Shown: one piece after another, positions 27,410-36,930 of the stretch
How positions within the stretch are numbered: position 1 is the first letter of the stretch
Layout of the letters: the number at the start of each line of letters is the position of its first letter
Assembly (NCBI GenBank): GCA_963726405.1
Contig: CAVSCF010000012.1
Span: 62,001-126,000 of the forward strand
Reading direction: 5' to 3'
Source: JAOUJD01 sp963726405
Lineage (GTDB): Bacteria > Pseudomonadota > Gammaproteobacteria > Burkholderiales > Burkholderiaceae_F
Length of the DNA stretch: 64,000 nucleotides
Program-made: the position numbers and the translations under genes
Notes under the pieces: generated by a model
The model's input: the letters and a program-made list of their open reading frames with translations, nothing else
Databases searched by the model: none
Told to the model about the DNA's origin: nothing

Positions 27410-28650
27410 ACGACGAGCCCCACCAGCGCCGCGGTGATGCAGGTCGACAGCAGTCCCGCGAGGATCGACTTCAGGCCGAGCGTGGCCAGTTCGGCGCGGC
27501 GTTCCTTCGGCAGCAGCGCGTCCAGGCCGCCGAGCATGATCCCGAGGCTGCCGAAGTTGGCGAAGCCGGCGAGCGCGTAGGTCATCAGCAGCGCCGAGCG
27601 CGGCGACAGTTCGTCCGGTCCCATCTTCGCCATTTCGATGTAGGCGATGAACTCGTTGAGCACCGTCTTCTGCCCGAGCAGTTTCCCCGCGGTCAGCACC
27701 TCGCTCGCCGGCACACCGACCAGCCAGGCCAGCGGCGCGAACACCCAGCCGAACAGCCGCTCGAGTGTCAGCGGCGCGCCGTTCACTGCGGGCAGGCTGC
27801 CGAGAATTCCGTTGGCGAGCGCGACGAGGGCGACGAACACCACCAGCATCGCGACGATGTTGAGCAGCAACTGCAGCCCTTCGAGCGTGCCGCGCGTGAT
27901 GGCGACCATCGTGTTGGCGTCCTGCCGTTCGAAGGCAACGGCCGACGCGTCGGTGAGTTGCGGGGGGACGAGCACCGCCGCGACGGCGATGGCCACGGGG
28001 GTCGCCACGATCGAGGCGACCAGCAGATGTCCGAGCGCGTTAGGTACCACGGGACCGAGAAAGCTCGCGTAAAGCACGAGCACCGTGCCGGCGATCGTCG
28101 CCATGCCGCAGTTCATGACGATGAACAGTTCCCCCCGCGACAGGCGCGCTAGATACGGAGCGATCACGAGCGGCGCCTCGACCATGCCGACGAACACGTT
28201 GGCCGCGGCCGACACGCCCACCGCGCCGCCCAGACCCATGGTCCGCTGAAGCGCCCAGGCGAAGGCGCGCACGATCAGCGGCATCACGCCCCAGTGGAAG
28301 AGCACCGCGGACAACGCCGCGATGATCAGCACCAGCGGCAGCGCGCGGAAGGCGAGCACGAAGCTGGCCGATGGGTCGGTCACCGTGTACGGCGTGGCGC
28401 CGCCGCCGAGATGGCCGAACACGAAACTGGTGCCGGCGGCAAGCGCCGCTTCCAGTGCCGCCAGCACGCCGTTCAGGGCGGCGAGCGCGTGCGCGAGCGG
28501 GGGAACCTTCAGCAGCACGATGGCGAGCAGCGCGGCGAGGACGATGCCGCTCACCACCATTCGCCACGGGATCTGCCGGCGGTCTTCGGAAAGCACCCAG
28601 CAGAGCGCGAGCATCGCCGCAACGCCGAACAGGCCCTGCAACGCGTCCAT
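27406..28650 (-). CDS. nupC: concentrative nucleoside transporter, NupC/CNT family
   Basis: A 414-residue inner-membrane cation-coupled nucleoside importer with about ten helices. Family motifs include FVFGHLGGG, VGMVEAPLVIAPYL, NEFIAYIEM and TYALAGFANFGSLGIMLGGL. A GNAT gene follows with a four-base overlap. Confidence 0.94.
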   Translation of the reverse strand: MDALQGLFGVAAMLALCWVLSEDRRQIPWRMVVSGIVLAALLAIVLLKVPPLAHALAALNGVLAALEAALAAGTSFVFGHLGGGATPYTVTDPSASFVLAFRALPLVLIIAALSAVLFHWGVMPLIVRAFAWALQRTMGLGGAVGVSAAANVFVGMVEAPLVIAPYLARLSRGELFIVMNCGMATIAGTVLVLYASFLGPVVPNALGHLLVASIVATPVAIAVAAVLVPPQLTDASAVAFERQDANTMVAITRGTLEGLQLLLNIVAMLVVFVALVALANGILGSLPAVNGAPLTLERLFGWVFAPLAWLVGVPASEVLTAGKLLGQKTVLNEFIAYIEMAKMGPDELSPRSALLMTYALAGFANFGSLGIMLGGLDALLPKERRAELATLGLKSILAGLLSTCITAALVGLVV

Positions 28651-28758
28651 CTTCCGGTTCTCCCTGCTCCCTGATCCCGCCGCAATTGGAGCACAGGCTC
28701 AAGGGCCGGCCAGTAAGCTTGCACCGGAGAGAATGATCCCTGTCATCCAGGAGCCAGC

Positions 28759-30177
28759 ATGAACGCCGCCGACATTCCCGCCGAGCTGTCGCATGCGTTC
28801 GAGGTCCAGCGCGCCTCGTTCGATGCCGCGCCGTTTCCCGACTGGGAAGTCCGCCGAGACCGGCTGACGCGCCTGCGGCGGCTGGTCGAGGAGAACGAGA
28901 CCGCCATCGAGGACGCCATCCACGCGGACTTCGGTGGCCGCCCACGGATCGAGACGCAGATCGCGGAACTGTTCCCGAGCCTCGGTGAGATCAAGAGTGC
29001 CCTGCGCAAGGGGCACACCTGGATGCGGCCACGCAAGGCCGGCGTCTCGCTGTGGTTCCAGCCCGCGACCGCCCACATCCAGCCCCGCCCGCTGGGCGTC
29101 GTCGGCATCGTCGTTCCCTGGAATTACCCGCTCTATCTCGCGGTGGGCCCGATGGTGGCGGCGCTCGTGGCGGGCAACCGCGCGATGGTGAAGATGTCGG
29201 AGTACACGCCGGCGTTCTCGGCGCTGTTCCAGCAGCTCGTCGCTGCCGCCTTCATGCCGGACGAGCTGACCGTCATCACCGGCGGCCCGGATATCGCCGC
29301 GCACTTCACCCGGCTGCCGTTCAACCACCTGCTGTTCACGGGCTCGACCGTCGTGGGACGCAAGGTGATGGGGGCCGCCGCCGAGAACCTCACGCCGGTG
29401 ACACTCGAACTCGGCGGAAAGTCGCCGACGGTCATCGCACCGGGCTATCCGCTGGAGAAGGCCGCGGAGCGCGTCCTCGCCGGCAAGCTGCTCAACGCGG
29501 GCCAGACCTGCATCGCTCCGGACTACGTGCTGGTGCAGCGGAAGGAACTGCCGGCCTTCGTCGAGGCGGCGAAGCACCAGGCGCGGCGCATGTACCCGGC
29601 CGGTCTGGACGATCCGGATTTCTGCAGCATCATCAACCAGCGGCAGTACGGCCGCCTGGTCGGCTATCTCGACGAAGCGCGGGCAAGCGGCGTGGAGATG
29701 GTTCCCCTGTTCGAAGGCCGCGCGCAGGACGACGAGCGCCACCGCCTCGGGCCCGTCGCGATGGTCGCTCCCGGGCCGGCCCTGGCCGTGATGCGCGACG
29801 AGATCTTCGGGCCGCTGCTGCCCGTGCTTCCGTACGACGACGTGAAGGACGCGATCGACTTCGTGAACGCGCAGCCGAGCCCGCTGGCGATGTACTGGTT
29901 CGACGACGACCACGCGCGGACCGAGTGGGCGCTGAAGGAGTCGCACGCGGGCGGCATGTGCGTGAACGAAACGCTGATGCACGTCGCGCAGGAGGACCTG
30001 CCCTTCGGCGGCGTCGGACCCTCCGGCATGGGCCATTACCACGGCGAGTGGGGCTTCGAGACATTCAGCAAGCTCACGCCGGTGTTCAAGCAATCGCGCT
30101 TCAACGGCATGAACCTGTTCATGCCGCCCTACAAGCCGCGCGTGCAGAAGATCCTGCGCCTGATGAAGCGCTTCTGA
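28759..30177 (+). CDS. coniferyl-aldehyde-type NAD(P)-dependent aldehyde dehydrogenase
   Basis: A 472-residue aldehyde dehydrogenase of the coniferyl aldehyde dehydrogenase (CalB) subgroup. It has PWNYPLYLAVGP, the catalytic Glu in LELGGKSP, catalytic Cys in NAGQTCIAPDYVLV, and EIFGPLLPVLPY. The hydrophobic C-terminal end (FMPPYKPRVQKILRLMKRF) resembles class 3 fatty aldehyde dehydrogenases. It oxidises aromatic or fatty aldehydes to acids; exact substrate unknown. It is divergent from nupC and convergent with the mob/moa genes. Confidence 0.92.
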   Translation: MNAADIPAELSHAFEVQRASFDAAPFPDWEVRRDRLTRLRRLVEENETAIEDAIHADFGGRPRIETQIAELFPSLGEIKSALRKGHTWMRPRKAGVSLWFQPATAHIQPRPLGVVGIVVPWNYPLYLAVGPMVAALVAGNRAMVKMSEYTPAFSALFQQLVAAAFMPDELTVITGGPDIAAHFTRLPFNHLLFTGSTVVGRKVMGAAAENLTPVTLELGGKSPTVIAPGYPLEKAAERVLAGKLLNAGQTCIAPDYVLVQRKELPAFVEAAKHQARRMYPAGLDDPDFCSIINQRQYGRLVGYLDEARASGVEMVPLFEGRAQDDERHRLGPVAMVAPGPALAVMRDEIFGPLLPVLPYDDVKDAIDFVNAQPSPLAMYWFDDDHARTEWALKESHAGGMCVNETLMHVAQEDLPFGGVGPSGMGHYHGEWGFETFSKLTPVFKQSRFNGMNLFMPPYKPRVQKILRLMKRF

Positions 30178-30179
30178 CG

Positions 30180-30260
30180 TCAGTCGAGGGCGGCGAGCGG
30201 GACCGCGTCCACCGCATCGCCACCTTCCGGCAGCGCGGCGCCCGTCATGCGGCGCACGGC
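30180..30260 (-). pseudogene. possible vestige of moeA downstream of mobA
   Basis: Immediately downstream of mobA on the minus strand, one frame encodes RRMTGAALPEGGDAV and then stops after VDAVPLAALD. RxxTGAxLPEGADAV is a signature of molybdopterin molybdenumtransferase MoeA, and the operon order moaA-mobA-moeA is common in this group. Only about 15 residues match, so this may be coincidence. If real, most of moeA has been deleted here. Confidence 0.3.
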
Positions 30261-30325
30261 CTGCCGCCGTCCGGTTCGGCCGCGGTACGCACTGGCCTTC
30301 TGTGTCCGGTTCGAACGTGACTTTC

Positions 30326-30925
30326 TCATTCGATGCTGCGCCGGGAAGGCGTGACCGCGGGTTCGTTGATGTTGCGGAATCCGTCGGGCGCATCGAAGGG
30401 GACATCCACGGTGTGCAGCGTCTCGAACCAGCCTTGCATCGCGCGGCCGCCGTCCTGCAGAAAGGATCGCAGGGACGCCGCGCTCGAGCGGCGGATCAGG
30501 GCGAACACCGGCTGCCTGCGGCCGTCGGCGACAGGGCAGGCGACGTCGGCACTTCCGATGGCGGCGCCGAGCCTGGCCACGAGGTCCAGCGGCAGTGCGG
30601 GGGCGTCGCACGGAGCGAGGGACACCCAGTCGCCGTGCGCCTGTTGCAGACCGGCCAGGACCCCGGCAAGGGGTCCGGGAAACGGCTCCGGAGCGCGGTC
30701 CTGGTCGCCGTCGGTGACGACATCGGCCAGCGCGCGATAGGCCTCGAGGTTTCGATTGGCGGAGATGAGCACCGCACCGACCTGCGGCGCGAAGCGACGC
30801 AGGACATGGTGCACGAGAGGCTCGCCCTCGTACGCGACCCAGCCCTTGTCGGCGCCGCCCATCCGCGCGCCGCGTCCGCCGGCAAGCACGAGACCGGTGA
30901 TCTCCTGGCGTCCGGGGGACGGCAT
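30326..30925 (-). CDS. mobA: molybdenum cofactor guanylyltransferase MobA
   Basis: Transfers GMP from GTP to Mo-molybdopterin to make the MGD form of the cofactor. It is 199 residues long. The N-terminal nucleotide-binding signature LAGGRGARMGGADKGW is complete, and PLAGVLAGL and the Mg-binding DAPALP (APCDAP) follow. The ATG at 30925 puts the signature close to the N-terminus. It lies eleven bases after moaA in the same direction. Confidence 0.95.
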   Translation of the reverse strand: MPSPGRQEITGLVLAGGRGARMGGADKGWVAYEGEPLVHHVLRRFAPQVGAVLISANRNLEAYRALADVVTDGDQDRAPEPFPGPLAGVLAGLQQAHGDWVSLAPCDAPALPLDLVARLGAAIGSADVACPVADGRRQPVFALIRRSSAASLRSFLQDGGRAMQGWFETLHTVDVPFDAPDGFRNINEPAVTPSRRSIE

Positions 30926-30936
30926 GGCGGAAAGCC

Positions 30937-32052
30937 TCAGCCGCCGATGTACGACATCTCGATCTTCGGAGCGCGCGACGTCGCTTCGGTCCGGATCTCG
31001 GAGTAGCGGTCGGTGCGGCCGCGCCAGATGTCGCCGATCACGGTCTGGAGTTCGACGTCGCTCAACGCCGGATGGCCGGCGTCGCCGCGCAGCGGTGCGC
31101 GCAGGTCGAAGCCGCTCTGCGCGAACAGGCACAGGTAGAGCCGCCCTTCGGTGGACAGCCGCGCGCGCGTGCAGTCGCTGCAGAACGCCTGCGTCACGCT
31201 CGAGATCACGCCGATTTCCCCGCTGCCGTCTTCGTACTTCCAGCGCTCCGACACTTCGCCGGGGTAGTTGGCATCGACCGCGCGCACCGGCATCACTTCG
31301 GAGACGCGGCGAATGACGTCGGCGGACGGCACCACGTCATCCATGCGCCAGCCGTTCGACGTGCCGACGTCCATGAACTCGATGAAGCGAACGATGTGGC
31401 CGCTGCCTTTGAAGTGGCGGGCCATCGGCACGATCTCCTGATCGTTGACGCCGCGCTTGACGACCATGTTGATCTTGATCGGTCCCAGGCCCGCGGCCGC
31501 GGCGGCATCGATGCCGTCGAGCACATCCTTCACCGGGAAATCGACGTCGTTCATGCGGCGGAACACCGCATCGTCGAGGCCGTCGAGCGACACGGTGACG
31601 CGCTTCAGGCCGGCCGCGGCGAGCTGCCTCGCCTTGCGGGCGAGGATGGAGCCGTTGGTGGTCAGCGCGATGTCGAGGTCGCGGCCCGCGGCGGTCTTCA
31701 GCGGCGCGAGCATCTCGATGAGCTTGTGCACGTCCTTGCGCAGCAGCGGCTCGCCGCCCGTCAGCCGCACTTTCTCCACCCCGTGGGCGATGAAGGCGCG
31801 CGTCAGCCGCGTGATCTCCTCGAAGGTGAGCAGGTCCGCGTGCCGCAGGAAGCGGTAGTCCTGGTCGAAGGTCTCCTTCGGCATGCAGTACGTGCAGCGG
31901 AAATTGCACCGGTCCGTGACGGAAATCCGCAAGTCCCGCAGCGGCCGGCCGCGCGTGTCCTCGATGCGTCCCGTGGCCGGGACGAGCACCGTCGGCCGCC
32001 GCGGGGAGTTCGGCACCCGCGTATCGAGGACGTGGATCACGCGATCGGTCAT
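30937..32052 (-). CDS. moaA: GTP 3',8-cyclase MoaA
   Basis: Radical-SAM enzyme for the first step of molybdenum cofactor synthesis. It is 371 residues long. The N-terminal SAM cluster is C-x3-C-x2-C (CNFRCTYC). The second cluster near the C-terminus is C-x2-C-x13-C (CSDCTRARL...C). The essential C-terminal Gly-Gly is present (SYIGG). It heads the moaA-mobA operon. Confidence 0.97.
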   Translation of the reverse strand: MTDRVIHVLDTRVPNSPRRPTVLVPATGRIEDTRGRPLRDLRISVTDRCNFRCTYCMPKETFDQDYRFLRHADLLTFEEITRLTRAFIAHGVEKVRLTGGEPLLRKDVHKLIEMLAPLKTAAGRDLDIALTTNGSILARKARQLAAAGLKRVTVSLDGLDDAVFRRMNDVDFPVKDVLDGIDAAAAAGLGPIKINMVVKRGVNDQEIVPMARHFKGSGHIVRFIEFMDVGTSNGWRMDDVVPSADVIRRVSEVMPVRAVDANYPGEVSERWKYEDGSGEIGVISSVTQAFCSDCTRARLSTEGRLYLCLFAQSGFDLRAPLRGDAGHPALSDVELQTVIGDIWRGRTDRYSEIRTEATSRAPKIEMSYIGG

Positions 32053-32125
32053 GGGTGGATGTTACCGGCCGGGCGACGGCTGAAAGCCACACGCCGGGAA
32101 GGCGAATAGGCTCGACGTCCTTGGC

Positions 32126-33361
32126 ATGTCAACATCGGCGACCTTGCCATCCAGCGATCCTCTCTTGCCCGCGACCGCGCCCCCGTCGGCACCCGGCACG
32201 TGGCGCGAGGTGCTCGGCGCTTTCCTGCGCCTCGGCCTCACGTCGTTCGGCGGGCCGATTGCGCACCTTGCGTACTTTCGCGAGGAGTTCGTCGTCCGCC
32301 GAAGGTGGCTCGACGAAGAGGCGTATGCCGACCTGGTGTCGCTCTGCCAGTTCCTGCCCGGTCCGGCCAGCAGCCAGGTGGGCATCGCGCTCGGGTATCG
32401 GCGGGCGCGGCTGCCCGGCGCGCTCAGCGCATGGATCGGCTTCACGCTGCCGTCGGCGCTTCTGATGACGGTCTTCGCGCTGGGCTTCGTCAGGTTCGGC
32501 GTGGCGCAGGCCGGCTGGCTGGTCGGACTGAAAGTGTTCGCGGTCGCCATCGTCGCGCAGGCCGTGTGGGGGATGGCCCGGGCGCTGTGTCCGGATTCTG
32601 CGCGCCGCGCTATCGCAATTGCCGTGGCCGGCGTCCTTCTCGTCGTGCCATGGCCCCAGGCGCAACTGGCAGCGATGGCGCTGGCCGGGATCGTCGGTTG
32701 GCTAGTGCTGGGCGCGTTGCCGCCGTCGTCGAAGCCGACACTCCAGTCCCCGGTGCCACGCAGACTGGCGGTCTTCGCGCTGTCGCTCTTTGCGCTTGTG
32801 CTCGTCGGACTGCCCGCCGTCGCGCGGACCCTGCAGTCGGATGTCCTCGAAGTCTTCTCCGTGTTCTACCGGGCCGGTGCGCTGGTGTTCGGGGGCGGTC
32901 ACGTGGTGTTGCCGCTGCTGCAGGCCCAGGTGGTGCCCCCGGGGTGGATCGACAACGACACGTTTCTCGCCGGTTATGCCGCCGCGCAGGTCGTCCCCGG
33001 ACCGCTGTTCACGTTCGCCGCGTTCCTGGGCGCGGTCATTCCGCTGCCCGGAGGCGTGGTGGGCGCGGCGGTGGCGTTGCTCGGCATCTTCGCGCCGGCG
33101 TTCCTGCTCGTGATCGGGGCGTTGCCGTTCTGGCAGGGCGCGTTGCAGCGTCCCGCGCTGCGATCCGCCATCGCTGGAGTGAACGCCGGTGTCGTTGGCG
33201 TGTTGCTCGCGGCGTTGATCACGCCGGTGGCGACGTCCGCTCTCGGCTCGATCGCCGACGGCGTGCTGGCGGTCGCCGCACTGGCCGTGTTGATCGGCGC
33301 GCGTGTACCCGTGTGGGTTGTTGCGCTTGCCTGCGCGCTGGCGGGCGCGCTGCTGCACTAG
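32126..33361 (+). CDS. chrA: chromate transporter ChrA (CHR family)
   Basis: A 411-residue two-domain CHR protein of the inner membrane. Each half begins with the family pattern: FLRLGLTSFGGPIAHLAYFR with LCQFLPGPASSQ, and FYRAGALVFGGGHVVLPLL with AAQVVPGPLFTFAAFLG. It is predicted to export chromate. No chrB, chrC or chrF is adjacent, so it may be constitutive or have another anion substrate. It is divergent from moaA and convergent with rne. Confidence 0.94.
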   Translation: MSTSATLPSSDPLLPATAPPSAPGTWREVLGAFLRLGLTSFGGPIAHLAYFREEFVVRRRWLDEEAYADLVSLCQFLPGPASSQVGIALGYRRARLPGALSAWIGFTLPSALLMTVFALGFVRFGVAQAGWLVGLKVFAVAIVAQAVWGMARALCPDSARRAIAIAVAGVLLVVPWPQAQLAAMALAGIVGWLVLGALPPSSKPTLQSPVPRRLAVFALSLFALVLVGLPAVARTLQSDVLEVFSVFYRAGALVFGGGHVVLPLLQAQVVPPGWIDNDTFLAGYAAAQVVPGPLFTFAAFLGAVIPLPGGVVGAAVALLGIFAPAFLLVIGALPFWQGALQRPALRSAIAGVNAGVVGVLLAALITPVATSALGSIADGVLAVAALAVLIGARVPVWVVALACALAGALLH

Positions 33362-33387
33362 GCATCAGCGCGCCGCACCCTTCAATC

Positions 33388-36300
33388 TCAGGCGCCGAGT
33401 TGCGGCGTCGAGGTCGCTCGCGTCTCGACCTGCACCAGCGGTCCTTCCTGCATCGGCGGCAGGGTCGGACGCTCGCGCGGTCGACGCACCGGACGAGGTT
33501 CGGAAGCGAGTCGCGCGACGGCTTCCGCGTGCTTTTCGGCCTGTGTCTGCACGAGCGTGAGACCGGCGAGTTCAAGCACGGGCTGCAACTGCTCGATCGG
33601 CAGCGGGGCCGGCTGAGCCGCCGGCAATGCGACCGTCCCTGGCACGGTGATCATCTCCGGCGTGCGCAGGGTCGCGATGCCGGCGACAGCAACGGGAGCG
33701 GGCGGCACGACGACCGGTGCCGGTGCGGCAACGGGCCGGGCCGCGGTGACCTGCGGTGCGGGGGCGACCGGTTCGGGCGCCACTTCAAACGCGGGTTGGA
33801 CGGTCGGAACGGACTGGTCGGCCGCAATCGGCTCGGCGGCTGGCTGCTCTCCGGACGTCGCCTCGGCCTCGACCGGTTCGCCTTCGAATTCGTCCTGGTC
33901 TCCCGCGTCCGCGGATTGCCCGTCGGTCGTCGCAGCACCTTCTTCACCGCTGCGCGCCCCGCGTCCACGGCGACGGCGGCGACGACGACGGCGCTCTTCC
34001 TGCGGCACTTCCGTCGTCGCATCGGCCGTCACGAGCAATGCCGTGGTGGCGGTGGCCACGGCGGCCGCCGTCTCGACCGGCACCTGGTCGACGTTTTCGA
34101 TCTCGGCGACCGGAGCCGCGGCTTTTTCGCGTTCCCTATCGGGCCGACGCTCGCCCCGCGGCTTGCGGCCTTCCTGCGTCTCGCCCGCCTGGCGCGGCTC
34201 CTGCGAGCGGCCGTCGTTGCGGCGCTCGCGGTTGTCCTGCTTCGGCTCTGCGCCGCGCCGCGGCTCTTCACGCTTGCCGTCACGGCGCTCGTCGCGCTTG
34301 TCTTCGCGCCCGCCGCCACGCTCGCCGCGCTTCTCGTCGCGTCGGCCGTCGCGTCGCCCATCATGGCGGCCACGGCGGCGGTCGCCGCGCTTGTCGTCAT
34401 CGCGGGCCGGCTTCTCGCCGATCGGCTTGGCCGCGACGGGTGCCACGACGACCGGTTCGGCGGCCGGTGCACCGGTGAAGAAGGACACGATGCGGCCCCA
34501 TAGTCCGCCCGATGCGTGGTGCGGCTGTGGTGCGGGCGTCGGGACTTCGATCGCGACTGGCAAGGCGGCCACGGGAGCGGGCGTCTCGGGCACGATGCCT
34601 TTGACCACGGCTTCCTGCTTCGGCCGTTCCTTTTCCAGTTCGCCCTTGCCCGCGGTGTACGGCGTGTCGGTGCTCGGCGCCAGTTCCGCCGCGCGCTCGA
34701 AGCTCAGCTTTGCCTCGTCGAGACGCGGATCGTCGTGGCGCAGGCGCTCGATGTGATAGTGCGGCGTCTCGAGGAACTTGTTCGGGATCAGCACGACGGA
34801 CACGCGCAGCCGCGCCTCGAGCTTGGCGATGTCGGCGCGCTTTTCGTTCAGCAGGAACGTGGCCACTTCGACCGGCACCTGCGCGTGAACCGCCGCGGTG
34901 CCTTCCTTCATGGCCTCTTCCTGCAGGATGCGCAGGATGTGCAGCGCGGAGCTTTCGGTGTCGCGGATGACGCCGACACCGTTGCAGCGCGGGCACGTGA
35001 CGTGGCTGCCTTCGGACAGCGCCGGACGCAGGCGCTGGCGCGACAGTTCCATCAGGCCGAAGCGCGAGATCTTGCCCATCTGCACGCGGGCGCGGTCGTA
35101 GTGCAGCGCGTCCTTCAGGCGGTTTTCGACCTGGCGCTGGTTCTTGGCGTCCTCCATGTCGATGAAGTCGATGACGATCAGGCCGCCGAGGTCGCGCAGG
35201 CGCAACTGGCGCGCGACCTCATCGGCCGCCTCCAGGTTCGTCCGCGTCGCCGTTTCCTCGATGTCGGATCCCTTCGTCGCGCGGGCCGAGTTGACGTCCA
35301 CGGCGACCAGCGCTTCGGTGTGATCGACGACGATCGAGCCGCCCGAGGGCAGGGGCACCTGGCGCGAGTACGCCGTCTCGATCTGGTGTTCGATCTGGAA
35401 ACGAGAGAACAGCGGGACGTCGTCCCGGTAGCGCTTCACGCGCGTGACGTTGTCCGGCATCACGTGCGCCATGAACTGGCGCGCCTGCTCGTAGATGTCG
35501 TCCGTGTCGACGAGGATCTCGCCGATTTCAGGATGGAAGTAGTCGCGGATGGCGCGGATCACGAGGTTCGATTCCTCGACGATCAGGAAGGGCGGCGGGT
35601 TCGCCCGCTTGAGCCGCTGGCCGTCCGGTCCGGCGTTGCTGTCGACGTACGTGACCTTCTTCTTGCCCGGCTGGTCCGGATCCTCGACGGTCAGTTCGAA
35701 TTGCGGCTTCGAGGCATCCTCGATCGCGTGCCAGAGCTTGAGCAGGTAATTGAGGTCCCACTGAAGTTCTTCGGCGGTGCGGCCGATGCCGGCCGTGCGG
35801 GCGATGATCGACATGCCGTTCGGCACGTCGAGCTTGTCCATCGTTTCCCGCAATTCCTGGCGCTCGTCGCCTTCGATCCGGCGCGACACGCCGCCCCCGC
35901 GGGGGTTGTTCGGCATCAGCACCAGGTACCGGCCGGCGAGCGAGACGAAGGTCGTCAGTGCGGCGCCTTTGTTGCCGCGCTCCTCCTTCTCGACCTGGAC
36001 CACCAGTTCCTGGCCTTCGCGCAGCGCCTCCTTGATGCTGGCGGTGCGCACGTCGACGCCGTCCTTGAAGTAGACGCGGGAGACTTCCTTGAAGGGCAGG
36101 AAGCCGTGACGCTCCTCACCGTAGTCGACGAAGCACGCTTCGAGGCTGGGCTCGACACGCGTGATCACGCCTTTGTAGATGTTCGATTTGCGCTGCTCGC
36201 GGCCAGCGTTCTCGATGTCGATGTCGACCAGTCGCTGGCCGTCGACGATGGCCACCCGCAATTCTTCCGAATGGGTGGCGTTGAACAACATGCGTTTCAT
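33388..36300 (-). CDS. rne: ribonuclease E
   Basis: Endoribonuclease of mRNA decay and rRNA/tRNA processing, scaffold of the degradosome (970 residues). The catalytic half includes an S1 domain (about residues 36-120) and metal-binding Asp residues in VAVDVNSARA and IVIDFIDM. The Zn-link CPRCNGVG is also present. After about residue 520 the protein is disordered, with a dense Arg/Asp/Glu/Gly RNA-binding block and then an Ala/Pro/Val-rich part. It ends near PLVQVETRA, a tail that I recall in betaproteobacterial RNase E. AAGGAG precedes the ATG. A long leader with hairpins lies upstream. Confidence 0.97.
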   Translation of the reverse strand: MKRMLFNATHSEELRVAIVDGQRLVDIDIENAGREQRKSNIYKGVITRVEPSLEACFVDYGEERHGFLPFKEVSRVYFKDGVDVRTASIKEALREGQELVVQVEKEERGNKGAALTTFVSLAGRYLVLMPNNPRGGGVSRRIEGDERQELRETMDKLDVPNGMSIIARTAGIGRTAEELQWDLNYLLKLWHAIEDASKPQFELTVEDPDQPGKKKVTYVDSNAGPDGQRLKRANPPPFLIVEESNLVIRAIRDYFHPEIGEILVDTDDIYEQARQFMAHVMPDNVTRVKRYRDDVPLFSRFQIEHQIETAYSRQVPLPSGGSIVVDHTEALVAVDVNSARATKGSDIEETATRTNLEAADEVARQLRLRDLGGLIVIDFIDMEDAKNQRQVENRLKDALHYDRARVQMGKISRFGLMELSRQRLRPALSEGSHVTCPRCNGVGVIRDTESSALHILRILQEEAMKEGTAAVHAQVPVEVATFLLNEKRADIAKLEARLRVSVVLIPNKFLETPHYHIERLRHDDPRLDEAKLSFERAAELAPSTDTPYTAGKGELEKERPKQEAVVKGIVPETPAPVAALPVAIEVPTPAPQPHHASGGLWGRIVSFFTGAPAAEPVVVAPVAAKPIGEKPARDDDKRGDRRRGRHDGRRDGRRDEKRGERGGGREDKRDERRDGKREEPRRGAEPKQDNRERRNDGRSQEPRQAGETQEGRKPRGERRPDREREKAAAPVAEIENVDQVPVETAAAVATATTALLVTADATTEVPQEERRRRRRRRRGRGARSGEEGAATTDGQSADAGDQDEFEGEPVEAEATSGEQPAAEPIAADQSVPTVQPAFEVAPEPVAPAPQVTAARPVAAPAPVVVPPAPVAVAGIATLRTPEMITVPGTVALPAAQPAPLPIEQLQPVLELAGLTLVQTQAEKHAEAVARLASEPRPVRRPRERPTLPPMQEGPLVQVETRATSTPQLGA

Positions 36301-36930
36301 TCAGCACTCCTTGCGCCTTCTCAGGGGCGCTTCAGCAGGCTGAAGCGAACGGCAGGGACTTGCGAGCGTCGAGGATCAGGCGGCGGTGACCGGGGAGCAA
36401 CCGCCAGGCGGTGCGTCCGGTTTCCGGCCAAGGGCAGCGTGGACACGCCCGGTCGTGCGCGCCCGCGCCGCGCCTTGAAGGGCGGCGTGCGACAGGACAG
36501 GGACGAAGGCCATGTAGTGCTGGTTCCCGAATTTGATCTCGTTGTTCTTGCGGCGCCGCGCGCCGCGCTCAGGGTCCAAAACAGTTCGCTTCAGCGGCTC
36601 CCGCACATCGCGGGCCCGCGCAGTCGATGGCTCGCGCCACTCGGCCGCCGAAGCGGCCCGACTGCGAATCCAGGAAGCCCTCTTCGGCTTCCGAACCGAT
36701 GCCCGCAAAACGCGGACCACGGCGCCTGTGCGAGGGGCATCGCTTGCCTGGCGTCCGCCTGACGGCGGGTGGCCACGGCTACAATTCCTCGCGTTTGTCG
36801 GGTTTCGGGGCCGGCGCCGACCGAAGCCGGAACCTTTCATCCGGGCGCGCCAGGCACGGCGCAAGGCGGGACGCCTGTCCCGCATCTTCCGGAAGTGCCG
36901 AAAAACCTCGACCGCTCAAGTATATGCAAG
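36301..36930. other. rne leader and divergent rne/rluC promoter region
   Basis: A 630-base gene-free stretch between rne and rluC. Close to the rne start is the palindrome CGCTTCAGC-AG-GCTGAAGCG (36328-36347). GTTCGCTTCAGC recurs at about 36586 in the opposite orientation to its copy by the hairpin, so long-range pairing in the rne leader is possible. On the plus strand TACAAT at 36780-36785, with CTGACG 15 bases upstream, is a candidate rluC promoter. In E. coli the rne leader mediates RNase E autoregulation. Confidence 0.55.

Noticed and set aside
36376..36885. 169-codon minus-strand frame in the rne leader
   Set aside because: A short part looks protein-like (NNEIKFGNQHYMAFVPV), but the rest is Arg-rich and there is no ribosome-binding site or known motif; treated as leader.
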